Shown here: piece by piece, positions 1 through 8,802 of the stretch
Position numbering within the stretch: the stretch's first letter is position 1
Layout of the letters: each line of letters begins with the position of its first letter
NCBI RefSeq assembly: GCF_964059235.1
Contig: NZ_OZ060452.1
Coordinates: 310,001-374,000, forward strand
Length of the DNA: 64,000 bases
Source of the DNA: Candidatus Tisiphia endosymbiont of Nedyus quadrimaculatus
GTDB taxonomy: Bacteria; Pseudomonadota; Alphaproteobacteria; Rickettsiales; Rickettsiaceae
Direction: 5' to 3'
The notes under the pieces: generated by a model
What the model saw: only the letters and a program-made list of their open reading frames with translations
Database searches by the model: none
What the model was told of the DNA's origin: nothing
Position numbers and translations under genes: made by a program

Positions 1-414
1 TTTATTGCTGATAAACTCGATTTCAATGATATCGCCTGCTTTAAAATTAAAAACATTTGTAATTTTTCCTATAGCCACCAAATTAGTATCTAGTACCAGT
101 AAGCCTCTTAAGTCTTCAATATAAAATTCATCTTCACTTAATGAAGGGAAATCACGCCTATGACAAAAAAGCTTACATCCCTTTAACCCTGCAGCTAATG
201 TCCTACTATTAATTTCGTTAAATCTACATATTATATCACCTTTAGAATTTTGACTAATGAGTTTAAGGATAATTTTTTTTCCTAATTCATCCACCAAATT
301 CATTTTAATTATATTAGTATTTGGCATAGTAAAAGATTTGACGTAAACATTACCCTGCACTCCGTGTACGGATGATACTACACCAACAAAAATTAAATCT
401 TCTTTAATAGACAC
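1..414 (-). CDS. rimM: 16S rRNA processing protein RimM (3' end outside window)
   Basis: RimM binds S19 in the nascent 30S head and helps 16S rRNA maturation. Translation of the reverse strand from a GTG at 414 gives an open frame to the window edge, beginning with V(M)SIKEDLIFVGVVSSVHG. It continues through a CRFNEINSRTLAAGLKGCKLF stretch and a DEFYIEDLRGLLVL stretch, which match the RimM N-terminal barrel and the start of the PRC-barrel. At least 138 codons are present and the C-terminus is missing. The start lies 3 bp after the stop of the broken transporter gene; the TAGGTG directly before GTG may serve as a tight ribosome site. The family call is fairly secure; the exact start is not. 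Confidence 0.85.
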   Translation of the reverse strand, partial: MSIKEDLIFVGVVSSVHGVQGNVYVKSFTMPNTNIIKMNLVDELGKKIILKLISQNSKGDIICRFNEINSRTLAAGLKGCKLFCHRRDFPSLSEDEFYIEDLRGLLVLDTNLVAIGKITNVFNFKAGDIIEIEFISNK

Positions 415-417
415 CAC

Positions 418-1773
418 CTAATTCATTAAGAGAAACCATTTTTTCTTTTTCGGATAGTTTCCAGTTATTTTCTCTAATTTTTCAAAATGAAATATGCCAA
501 AGCTATATCCTATCATGACTGGAATTATAATAATCTGTAATCCATAATTACCTAAATATTTTGTTAAATAAATAAGCCCAAAAGATGTGATAATATACAT
601 AATAGTATGAGATATAGCAAATAAAGAACTAACATATGTGAAGCGTTGAAAAACAGGGAAATATGTAAATAAAATTGAACGGGCTGGAGCTAAACTAGGT
701 ATAAACAACAGAATAAATACTTGGAACAGAAAAATATCAAAAGCTGTTCTAGCATGACTCAATAAGTATGGGCAAATCAGAATAAGAACCCAAAAAATTA
801 CCATTCTAATTTTTAAAATCATTAGGGGGTACACGTAATAACATAAATATACCAATGATAAAATCCCTAACATTTCTACTATTGAAACAAAGAAATTTTG
901 ATAAATAACTTGTTCAACCGTATAACCAAAATTATTTCTAAGAATCTCTCCGCAATGAATAAATGTTAAATAAAAACATACTGGCCAAGCACAGAATATT
1001 AAAAACAAAGATAAAGCTGTTACTTTATTAACTTTCTCTGTCCAAATAGGATTCTTTTCCAATATACTAGAATTCTCATTAATATCTGCAAAAATCATTT
1101 TCATTCATCGTTTTGCGTCAGCAAATTCTGGTGTTTCTCGTAAAGTTGTTCTAGCTACTGAACCAATTAACGCAACCAATGCACCAAAACAAAAAGCATA
1201 ACGCCAATTGAAGTTGTAAGAGCTAGAAATAAATGCAACGCCCAAAGCAAAGGTTCCCCCTAATACAGAAAAAAAACTTATTACTGTTACAGACATATAT
1301 TGTTGTGGACGTTTTATAGTTTCAGTCAAATATAATTCTGCCCCTATTATTTCTCCCATGGAAGTCATGCCTTGTATAATACGACATATTGATACAACTA
1401 CAGCAGCAGTAATACCTATTTCAGCATAAGTTGGCAAACTAGCAATAATAATACAAGAAAATGCCATCATAAAAGTGGTAATAATAACAGTTACTTTACG
1501 TCCTATAGTATCACCAATCCATCCAAAAATTAATGCCCCAATAGGTCTTAATAAATATGTGCCACAAAAAGCAAAGGCTGAAAGTAATTGTGCTGCATGG
1601 GGATCATATTTCGGGAAAAAAAGCTCATTAAGAATTCCTGCCATATGTATATAGAGCATCAGATCAAAATATTCTAGAAATGTACCAATTGAAAGTAATC
1701 CGACAGCCTCTTTTTGTTCTCTAGTTAAACGAGTTTGAGGATGCACCCCATCTGCTTGTATTAATCTATTCAT
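418..1773 (-). pseudogene. proP: ProP-like MHS-family MFS transporter broken by one in-frame TGA
   Basis: This was a 12-helix metabolite:H+ symporter of the ProP (proline/betaine) group. The first part (1773-1108) has the MHS signature region with EYFDLMLYIHMAG, RPIGALIFGWIGDTIGRK and RIIQGMTSMGEIIGAE. A TGA at 1105-1107 follows DAKR, and the same frame continues at once with MKMIFADINEN to the natural end at 418. The intact paralogue at 19055-20377 reads DAKSRLKNII at this point, so the TGA replaces a single arginine codon with no indel. The second part could be re-initiated at the ATG at 1104, but half-transporters are unlikely to work. The gene sits between elbB and rimM on the same strand. 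Confidence 0.85.
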
Positions 1774-1830
1774 ATTGGCCTATATCTTCCTTATTTAATA
1801 CCAATTATCTTTTATAAAATAGCTTAAATC

Positions 1831-2487
1831 TCAGATATTAGCACACATTTGCAGCACTTTAATTACTAAACCCTTAATACCTTTATGTATTTGTGCTAAA
1901 GGAGCATCTAACATAAAAGCAGGAGTAGTAACCAATCTATTATCTTCGTCCACGACTATATCTTGAGCATTACAAGTTTCTCCTGTTGCTCCTAGCTTAT
2001 TTATCAGATCATTTGATTCTCCAAGAGTAACCTTAATTTTTGTATGATTTCTTAAGACTATAGCAAGTAAAGCAGGAGCAATACATATAGCTCCAATTGG
2101 TTTTGATAAATTATAAAAGCCTACTATTATTTCCTGTAAATCTTTTAGTACTGTAGCATTTTCATTTTTGAGTCCTATATCAGACAAATTTAGTGCAGCA
2201 CCAAACCCACCCGGTAATATTAAAGCATCAAAATCTTCAGCACGTATTTGATTTAATGGTTGGATTTTACCACGAGCAATGCGTGCTGATTCAGCCAATA
2301 TATTACGTTCCTCTAACATTTTTTCTTGAGTTAGATGGTTAATCACATAATGTTGATTTTTATTAGGAGCAAAAATTTTTACATTTACATTATGCTTATC
2401 AAGTTCCAATAATGTAAAAACTGTCTCAAAGATTTCAGCCCCATCTAAATATCCACAACCTGAAATAACTACAGCAACATTTTTCAT
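1831..2487 (-). CDS. elbB: ElbB-type DJ-1/PfpI family glyoxalase
   Basis: A single DJ-1/PfpI domain covers the 218-residue protein. It starts MKNVAVVISGCGYLDGAEIFE, the usual ElbB opening, and carries the nucleophile-elbow cysteine C135 in GAICIAPA and the LPGGFG loop around residue 91. ElbB proteins have glyoxalase activity in vitro and were first linked to isoprenoid synthesis; the in vivo role is unclear. Length matches the family (about 217). It lies 7 bp downstream of the carboxypeptidase gene and is probably co-transcribed with it. Confidence 0.9.
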   Translation of the reverse strand: MKNVAVVISGCGYLDGAEIFETVFTLLELDKHNVNVKIFAPNKNQHYVINHLTQEKMLEERNILAESARIARGKIQPLNQIRAEDFDALILPGGFGAALNLSDIGLKNENATVLKDLQEIIVGFYNLSKPIGAICIAPALLAIVLRNHTKIKVTLGESNDLINKLGATGETCNAQDIVVDEDNRLVTTPAFMLDAPLAQIHKGIKGLVIKVLQMCANI

Positions 2488-2494
2488 AATACTT

Positions 2495-3439
2495 CTATAG
2501 TCTTTTTCTGTTTCTTACTTTAAGATTTGTAGCAACTTTAGTTGATTTTGTTTTCTTACCATATGTTCTTGATGGTACTGTTGTCTTGACTATCAATTTA
2601 TTAACCATAGTCTTATCATTTCTAGGCTGGTCAAAATGGCTATCTAATAGTTTTACCATTTGCATATTTCTAGACTCAGCAGATTTACCACCAGTAACAA
2701 TAGCAACCAAAGATTTATTTTGTCTAGTTGCTGCAGTAATCAAGTTATAGCCGGCTGGAATATTATAACCAGTTTTCAACCCTTCAACTCCTGCATAAGT
2801 TTCATTTACTTTATTATGTCCTCGTACAATATTGCCTCTAAAAACAAAGTTGTTTCTAGAGAAGAAAGCATAATATTTAGGGAAATCTCGCTTAATAGCT
2901 ATAGATAGTTTAGCAAGATCTCGGGCCGTAGTTTTCTGACAAGGGTGATGCCATCCAGAAGCGTTTTTAAAATCAGTATCTTTCATACCAAGATGTCTAG
3001 CACGAATATTCATCAACTGAGCAAATTTTTCTTCAGTACCTTTAATATTTTCAGCTACTACCACAGCTGCATCGTTTGCTGATCTAATAATTAGACCTAA
3101 AATAGCTTCTCTTACAGTAATAGTTTCTTTTTCTTTAAGCCCTAATTTGCATGGTAACATTTTCTCTGCGTTTTTTGAAACATATAATCTTTGATTCATT
3201 GATAACCTGCCAGATTCTACTGCTTCAAATAACAAATACAAGGTCATTAATTTTGTCAATGAAGCCGGATATATTCTAGTAGTAGAATTTTTATCGTACA
3301 GTATCCTACCAGTATTGTAATCTACGACAAGACTTGTCTGAGGTGGCGAAGACACAAGCTTTTTTGCAGCATAAACAGGTCGTAGGTTTGTACTGAATGT
3401 TATTACGCAAGTAAAAAATAGCAATAATCGTATTAACAT
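2495..3439 (-). CDS. dacA: D-alanyl-D-alanine carboxypeptidase (PBP5/DacA-like, S11)
   Basis: This enzyme trims the terminal D-Ala from peptidoglycan stem peptides in the periplasm. All three penicillin-binding motifs are present: S60-L-T-K63, S120-A-N122 and K222-T-G224. A hydrophobic signal peptide occupies residues 1-24 with likely cleavage after VYAA. At 314 residues it lacks a full PBP5 C-terminal beta domain; the tail is basic (KKTKSTKVATNLKVRNRKRL) instead of an amphipathic anchor, so membrane attachment is uncertain. The ampG gene ends 4 bp upstream, giving a cell-wall turnover pair (recycling permease plus carboxypeptidase). Confidence 0.9.
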   Translation of the reverse strand: MLIRLLLFFTCVITFSTNLRPVYAAKKLVSSPPQTSLVVDYNTGRILYDKNSTTRIYPASLTKLMTLYLLFEAVESGRLSMNQRLYVSKNAEKMLPCKLGLKEKETITVREAILGLIIRSANDAAVVVAENIKGTEEKFAQLMNIRARHLGMKDTDFKNASGWHHPCQKTTARDLAKLSIAIKRDFPKYYAFFSRNNFVFRGNIVRGHNKVNETYAGVEGLKTGYNIPAGYNLITAATRQNKSLVAIVTGGKSAESRNMQMVKLLDSHFDQPRNDKTMVNKLIVKTTVPSRTYGKKTKSTKVATNLKVRNRKRL

Positions 3440-3443
3440 AATT

Positions 3444-4688
3444 TTACCTTTTAGAAATCTTTTTATTAAGATAGAACAATATTATAAGTCCTGGCAAGGC
3501 TAAAATTATTGTTAAGATAAAAAAATTATCCCAACCCAACATTTTTACTAGGCTACCACCAGAAACGGTGACTGTGTTATTAAACAAACTACTACTACTA
3601 CTGAGTAAAGCATATTGCGATGCAGAATATTGTTTGTTGCAAAGGTTGCTAATATATCCAACAAGTGCAGTAGTACCCATAGCTCCAGCAAAGTTCTCTA
3701 TAGTAATAGCAATGCAGAAAGCTTCAGAACTTACTGGTTGATGATTCAACCAAATAAATGCGAAATGCGTGATACTTTGTATAATTCCCGTTATAATCAG
3801 CCCTTTAAAATTTCCAAGTCGGTATACAACTATTCCACCAGCAAAAGACCCAGCAAGTGTAGCTAGTACCCCATAAAATTTAATAATCAGTGCTATCTGT
3901 CCCTTTGTATAACCAAGTTCCATATAAAATGGCATAGATACTACACCAAGCATAGCATCACCTAATTTAAAAAATATTACTGCTAGTAAAATAGTAACGG
4001 CATATTTCCTAACAAAAAAGTCCTTAAAAGGGTTAATTACTATTTTTGTTAGTGATAATAAAGATAAAATATCAACATTTTCTCGTAATAATGTAGGTTC
4101 ATTGACAGTAATTATAAAAATTGTTGCTACAACAAAAATTATACTCATAGCCACAAATGTAGCTGACCAATCACTTGTGGCTTCAGCAAAATACAAAGCC
4201 CCAGCTCCAGTAATCAGCATGCCAAGTCTATAGCCTAATACTGCCGTAGCACTCGCTATAGCTTGGGTTTCCTGATCAAATTTATCTATCCTAAGCGCAT
4301 CAACACTAATATCAAATGTTGCTGACAAGAAACCAAGGCAGATAGTAAGAAAATATAGTAAAGTTAATGATTCATTAGGTAAAACTGTACTCATACTGAA
4401 TAGTACTAAAGATATTAGTATAGTACAAAGTATCAGCCAACTTTTTCTATGACCAAATTTCTTTAATAATGGTATCTTAAAATAATCTACCAAAGGAGAC
4501 CAAAAAACTTTTAGCGAATAGGATAGTCTTGCAACGGCAAAAGTGGTAATAATTGCAATATCAATATTAGAATCTTTAAGCCAAGCAACTAAGCTAGTGA
4601 ATAATATAGCTAGTGGCATGCCACTAATTGCCCCAAGAACCAATATTTCGAACAGTCTATAATCTTTTAAAATTCTTAATAATAACAT
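3444..4688 (-). CDS. ampG: AmpG-like muropeptide MFS permease
   Basis: An inner-membrane MFS protein of 414 residues with about 12 hydrophobic segments. The opening [27 protein letters not shown] and the loop [23 protein letters not shown] match the AmpG family, which imports anhydro-muropeptides for cell-wall recycling. Rickettsiae often carry several AmpG paralogues, and substrate specificity of each is not proven. Its start codon directly abuts the stop of the upstream AsmA-like gene (TAAATG) and dacA follows 4 bp downstream, so the three genes form one likely transcript. Confidence 0.85.
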   Translation of the reverse strand: MLLLRILKDYRLFEILVLGAISGMPLAILFTSLVAWLKDSNIDIAIITTFAVARLSYSLKVFWSPLVDYFKIPLLKKFGHRKSWLILCTILISLVLFSMSTVLPNESLTLLYFLTICLGFLSATFDISVDALRIDKFDQETQAIASATAVLGYRLGMLITGAGALYFAEATSDWSATFVAMSIIFVVATIFIITVNEPTLLRENVDILSLLSLTKIVINPFKDFFVRKYAVTILLAVIFFKLGDAMLGVVSMPFYMELGYTKGQIALIIKFYGVLATLAGSFAGGIVVYRLGNFKGLIITGIIQSITHFAFIWLNHQPVSSEAFCIAITIENFAGAMGTTALVGYISNLCNKQYSASQYALLSSSSSLFNNTVTVSGGSLVKMLGWDNFFILTIILALPGLIILFYLNKKISKR

Positions 4689-7322
4689 TTATTCTCCTTT
4701 AATTGTGGATTTCCTTCTGTTCTCTAAAGCCTTTCTCAATTCAGTCTCGTCTGACGTTTTTATGGGATCTAATATAGTGCCTGAGGTTTTTATTGTAAGA
4801 TTTATAGGTGTATTTTGATTACTAGAATTATTTAGATTAGGATTTAAGTCTGCTATATAGAAAGATAATATTGAAGATAATACCATATCTAAATTATATA
4901 TATTTATAGCTAATGATGCAGCTCCGCTAGTATATTTTGTATTAAATACTAAGTTTTTCATTGTAACTATTCCATTTTTTAACTGAAGATTACCACGCAA
5001 ACTATTCAATTCAGTTTGCCCTTGATACATAGATTTTGCTAAATCATCTTTTAAATACTTTAGATTATAGTCTTTATTATTAATTTTTTCTATCAATGAA
5101 TCAACAGAGAAGTTACTAATCTTGGCATTTTTTACTACAAACTCTGATTGAGTGTTAAGCTCATACAATAATTCTTTTAAACTATTGCCATGAGTAGCAA
5201 GTGTTCCATTTATGCTCATTCCACCGTAATTGTCTAGTAATCCTCTTGGCAAAATATTAGATAATTGAGCTAAATCAATAGAATTAAGTGCATAAACAAA
5301 GTTCAGAGTATATGGATTTAATAAAATATTACCTTCTGCTTTTAATTTACCAGAAAGTAGATTTGCTTCAAGGTTATCAATCTTAAATAAAGCATTATTA
5401 TTTGCTAAAGCAAGTTTAACATTTTGTAATACTAGATCATTCTGAATTATTTTTGATAATGCACAATTTAATTTTAACTCTATTTTTTCTACGTCAAATT
5501 CATTCAATAAGTTATTTCGCAGATTAAGTAAAGATTTAGGGGTTAAAAAGTTAACATTAAGAGAGCCCTCATTTATTGTAACTGTTAATTGCGGTTTAAT
5601 GTTACTTGCTAACAAACTAGCACTAAGATTGATGTAATCACTACTGCTTCTTATATCAAGATTACTAATTCCAATATTACCTGGTGAGACATTTGCTAAG
5701 ATATATGCTTTGCCAAATGAATTCTTTCCTATAAGCAGATCATTTATAGTAATATCAAAATTACCTAAATAATCAGCTGTCCTAATGGGAATATATTTAG
5801 CTAAGTATGATTCATCTTTCATATTCTCTGACAAACTTTTAGCAAATTTGATCATTGGTGAGATTATCGGGTAATCGTCTCTATTTAAATCAATCGAGGA
5901 AAAGTCAAGGGTCGCTATAAAATGCGGCATAGAACCAATAAATCTAGCAGTAATATTACCTGTAACTTTAGTGTTGTCAGTTTTTAGCATAAGGTTTTGT
6001 AAATAGACATCTATTAAGGTTAGTTTTAAATCTGAAGATAAAATAAAAGCTGTAGGTTTCTTACTCACTGCTTGTTTGTAACCTAAAGTATTCAACACAG
6101 AATTAAGGTCATTATGTTGCAAGTAAATTGTGCCATCAAATATACTTCGTACTGAGTTTTGGGTTACATTACCTATCAATTGAAAATTTCCTCCGGATTT
6201 TATTATACCAGAAAAATCATTGACCACTAATACCCCTTTATCTAAATTAAATGAAAGTTTAGTATTATTTAATATCTCATCGTTACCTAATATTATTTGG
6301 TCAACTAAAACATTCGTTATGATTGATTTATTATCAAAGATAAGTCTTAATCCAAAAACTGAATCACTAAATTGGTTAATATTGTTTGATGAAGTGATAA
6401 GTGATTTTACGTCTATTTTAGGAAAATATAATTTTATTATACTAGTAACATTGTCATTTCTGCTCAAATATACCCCTCCATTACCTACAAGCGAATTAGA
6501 GTCTATGGTTACATTTTCTAGCTTGAGCAGTTGCCCAGTAGGTAAGATATCAAATTTTATATTTATCTTTTCATTCTGATTAAATCTTCTAAATAAAGAA
6601 TCTAAATCTGGCACTAGAATATGTAATATATCAGCTAAATTTTGTATTAAATATTCTGCTTTGCCATTTATTAGTTTAGAGTCTATATAGGTTTCTAGCA
6701 AATGAAAATTATAATCATCATTAGAGATAGTAAGATCGAGATTTATTTGGTTGACCTTTTTTTCAAAAAACCCAGATAATTTTCCTACATATCCTCCATC
6801 CCCTTTGAATGAAGTGCTATTAGCAATAGAGTTATTTTTAAATAAAGAGCAATTATTTAAAGTAAGAATAGGTTGGTTATTTTTATTTAGAATACTCAGA
6901 TTTTTAACATTAAAATTTATATCCATTATATCATTTGTTATAAATGAACTAACTAGCCTATCATGGTTTATAATGTCAAAATCTTGTTCATCTGAATATA
7001 TTGTGGCACTATATATAGTTACAGCACTAATTCTTGGTCTGAAAATTAATAATGACCATGGGACAAAGCGAATTTCTATATTTTCTAATTCTAATTTCCC
7101 TTCCTCTTTTATGTGATCAATAATCAAATAAGGTATGGGAAATTTAATTATTTTTATTTTTTTTAAATTCTGAGGAGAAATTTTTAATTCATTAACAAGA
7201 CTATTACTGGCGGAACTATAATCAACAAAGTTCACCGCAACTAATATAGTACATACTAACAACGAAATAGCAATGACAGTAAATATAATTACTTTTCTTA
7301 TCATAAAATTATTATCTTCCAA
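4689..7322 (-). CDS. AsmA-like / DUF3971-type envelope protein
   Basis: An 877-residue protein with one N-terminal transmembrane helix (about residues 8-30, IRKVIIFTVIAISLLVCTIL) followed by a long beta-rich periplasmic region made of repeated hydrophobic/polar strand pairs. A typical AsmA-like C-terminal part (LRGNLQLKNGIVTMKNLVFN, then a stretch ending in a short basic tail) is visible around residues 760-877. AsmA/TamB-group proteins form lipid-transfer bridges between inner and outer membrane, so a role in phospholipid or outer-membrane homeostasis is likely. It is the first gene of a leftward run with ampG and dacA. The specific subfamily is not certain. Confidence 0.75.
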   Translation of the reverse strand: MEDNNFMIRKVIIFTVIAISLLVCTILVAVNFVDYSSASNSLVNELKISPQNLKKIKIIKFPIPYLIIDHIKEEGKLELENIEIRFVPWSLLIFRPRISAVTIYSATIYSDEQDFDIINHDRLVSSFITNDIMDINFNVKNLSILNKNNQPILTLNNCSLFKNNSIANSTSFKGDGGYVGKLSGFFEKKVNQINLDLTISNDDYNFHLLETYIDSKLINGKAEYLIQNLADILHILVPDLDSLFRRFNQNEKINIKFDILPTGQLLKLENVTIDSNSLVGNGGVYLSRNDNVTSIIKLYFPKIDVKSLITSSNNINQFSDSVFGLRLIFDNKSIITNVLVDQIILGNDEILNNTKLSFNLDKGVLVVNDFSGIIKSGGNFQLIGNVTQNSVRSIFDGTIYLQHNDLNSVLNTLGYKQAVSKKPTAFILSSDLKLTLIDVYLQNLMLKTDNTKVTGNITARFIGSMPHFIATLDFSSIDLNRDDYPIISPMIKFAKSLSENMKDESYLAKYIPIRTADYLGNFDITINDLLIGKNSFGKAYILANVSPGNIGISNLDIRSSSDYINLSASLLASNIKPQLTVTINEGSLNVNFLTPKSLLNLRNNLLNEFDVEKIELKLNCALSKIIQNDLVLQNVKLALANNNALFKIDNLEANLLSGKLKAEGNILLNPYTLNFVYALNSIDLAQLSNILPRGLLDNYGGMSINGTLATHGNSLKELLYELNTQSEFVVKNAKISNFSVDSLIEKINNKDYNLKYLKDDLAKSMYQGQTELNSLRGNLQLKNGIVTMKNLVFNTKYTSGAASLAINIYNLDMVLSSILSFYIADLNPNLNNSSNQNTPINLTIKTSGTILDPIKTSDETELRKALENRRKSTIKGE

Positions 7323-7586
7323 GAACCAATATTACTAGGTATATATCAAAAACGTTAAAAATAAAAACTATATAATAAATATCTAACATGACGGGGGTAA
7401 CAAACAAGGGGTGAGAGGACTAGGTGTACATTTTAACACTTTTGTAATAATTCCTTCCTCAAAAAACTAGTTAAAGAGAGCGTTTTTTGGGGGTCGTATT
7501 CCGGCAACTTTAGTGAAAAAATATCATATGAGGGGAATACAGATTTTTTATTGAAGTGATAAACCCCCTGAAACCTGAGGGATATA

Positions 7587-7662
7587 TGGTGGGCGATGAC
7601 AGACTCGAACTGCCGACCGTCCCGGTGTAAACGGGATGCTCTACCAACTGAGCTAAACGCCC
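7587..7662 (-). tRNA. tRNA-Val (anticodon TAC)
   Basis: The reverse strand folds into a complete cloverleaf. The acceptor GGGCGTT pairs with ATCGCCC (one T-T mismatch), the D arm is GCTC..GAGC, and the anticodon stem TCCCG/CGGGA has loop TTTACAC (anticodon TAC). The T arm is GGCAG-TTCGAGT-CTGTC. A is the discriminator and CCA is encoded at 7587-7589. Length is 76 nt. Confidence 0.95.
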
Positions 7663-7769
7663 CTTCTTTCAATTTAACGCAGATAATGCCCTATCTTCCC
7701 AAAAAAATCAAGTTATTTCTGTAAATTATTTAGATTCTATAGCTAACCTAAAGAAGGTTCTATCTATTA

Positions 7770-8026
7770 TAACCTCAAGTATTGATGTAATAAATTAATA
7801 GTAGGCTCAAGTAATCATCGCCATTAGGGGTGATGTCACCCCTGCCGTCATTATGTCACCCCCGCTTGCCATTATGTCATCCCAGCGAAAGCTGGTATCT
7901 AAAAAAAGTAGATCAAAGTACTGTTGAACATTTTTAGCCCCCTGCCTACGCAGGGGTGACATCCGAAGGAACAGGGATAACACCCTAGGCTATTAAACCG
8001 ATGTCTTACATCAATACTTGAGGTTA
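7770..8026. repeat. C-family palindromic element, copy C1
   Basis: 257 bp bounded by TAACCTCAAGTATTGATGTAA on the left and its inverse at the right (TTACATCAATACTTGAGGTTA). Cargo includes CCCCTGCCTACGCAGGGG hairpins followed by TGACAT. Its ends are shared with the copies at 11618, 18100, 20628 and 23582. No protein is encoded. It resembles Rickettsia palindromic elements in general organisation; assignment to a named RPE family was not possible by eye. Confidence 0.75.
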
Positions 8027-8124
8027 TTTAAGCCTCTTAACCAAAAACGATGATCAACTATGATTATGGCTAAAACCTTCTTTAGGCTAGCTATAGATGA
8101 ACTACATGAGGTACAAGTTACGTA

Positions 8125-8271
8125 TACTGCTCGTAAATGAATAGTTGGTAGACGAAGGTCAACTTCAAGAAGAGCTAGGAGTGTCAAAGTCGAGCAGCGG
8201 AGCGTACATTAGTACGTGAGCAGCGGAGATCTTTAGACACGACGACGCCAATTCTTGAAGTTCACCGAGTA
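8125..8271. repeat. A-family palindromic element, copy A1 (TA-flanked)
   Basis: A 147-bp element starting TACTGCTCGTAAATGAATAG and ending CGAGTA, with TA on both sides (8123-8124 and 8272-8273). The centre contains CGTAC..GTACG and GCGGAG/CAGCGGAG arms. The same sequence recurs at 15075, 24905 (interrupted), 35998 and 36486. Small size, inverted TACTCG/CGAGTA ends and TA duplications are the layout of a miniature inverted-repeat transposable element. Confidence 0.8.
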
Positions 8272-8326
8272 TACATTCTCCGCAAGTATTTGTGATAGCT
8301 CTTCTTCAAAGCAGAAGAGTATATAA

Positions 8327-8536
8327 TTAATCTTCAAAATTACTATCTTTAATCTCTTTCCAAGCCTCGAGAATTTCTTTTAACACTTCTTTATTTGTCT
8401 CAATTTCGTGGTCATCAAAATCACTCAATGATTTTATTAAGTCCTCAAGATCTTTTAGTGTTAATTCAGATATATCCTCATCGGAATAATTTTTTTCTAA
8501 ACTTATAGCAATTTCGTCAACATCATTCCAATGCAT
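8327..8536 (-). CDS. iscX: Fe-S cluster assembly protein IscX
   Basis: A 69-residue acidic protein. The opening MHWNDVDEIAISL, the conserved SDFDDHE segment (residues 36-42) and the C-terminal ILEAWKE match IscX (YfhJ). IscX binds the cysteine desulfurase IscS and iron and modulates Fe-S cluster assembly. In many bacteria iscX ends the isc operon; here it stands alone with repeats on its downstream side, so it has probably been separated from the other isc genes or is independently expressed. Confidence 0.85.
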   Translation of the reverse strand: MHWNDVDEIAISLEKNYSDEDISELTLKDLEDLIKSLSDFDDHEIETNKEVLKEILEAWKEIKDSNFED

Positions 8537-8802
8537 TATTTTTACCTAATTATTTCCATAGGCAATTACTATTACCACCTAACCATCCCTCTACCAATTA
8601 AATAATATATTAGTGCAGGCTTATATATAGTATATTATTAAAGGGGGTGAGATTATTATGCAACTATATCTGTAAAATTTAACTTAAAATACAATGAGGC
8701 TGCACAATTTATCAATACTGGTTTAGATATATAATTGATTTGTATAGACTTGTTTTTTCGTTTAAGATGATAGTCATTAGATATGATGACTTTGGAGTAC
8801 GT

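Larger units (their letters stand above)
7663..8326. other. Gene-free interval filled with palindromic repeats
   Basis: No credible gene lies between tRNA-Val and iscX. The stretch holds one C-family repeat (7770-8026) and one A-family repeat (8125-8271). A 14-nt piece, CAAAGCAGAAGAGT, sits just beyond the A element (8307-8320); a similar piece flanks the A3 copy near 25217. Several GTGACAT-type half-palindromes (7835-7990) share the CCCCTGCCTACGCAGGGG core found elsewhere in the window. Confidence 0.7.

Noticed and set aside
7433-7672. 79-codon reverse-strand open frame
   Set aside because: It runs across the complete tRNA-Val gene and has no family resemblance.
7770-8271. CRISPR-like array from repeated palindromes
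   Set aside because: Repeats are scattered and of different families, without uniform spacers or cas genes.
8740-8802. Upstream start for the Ulp1-like protein
   Set aside because: ATG 8803 has GGAG at good spacing; the 21 extra residues look like leader translation.
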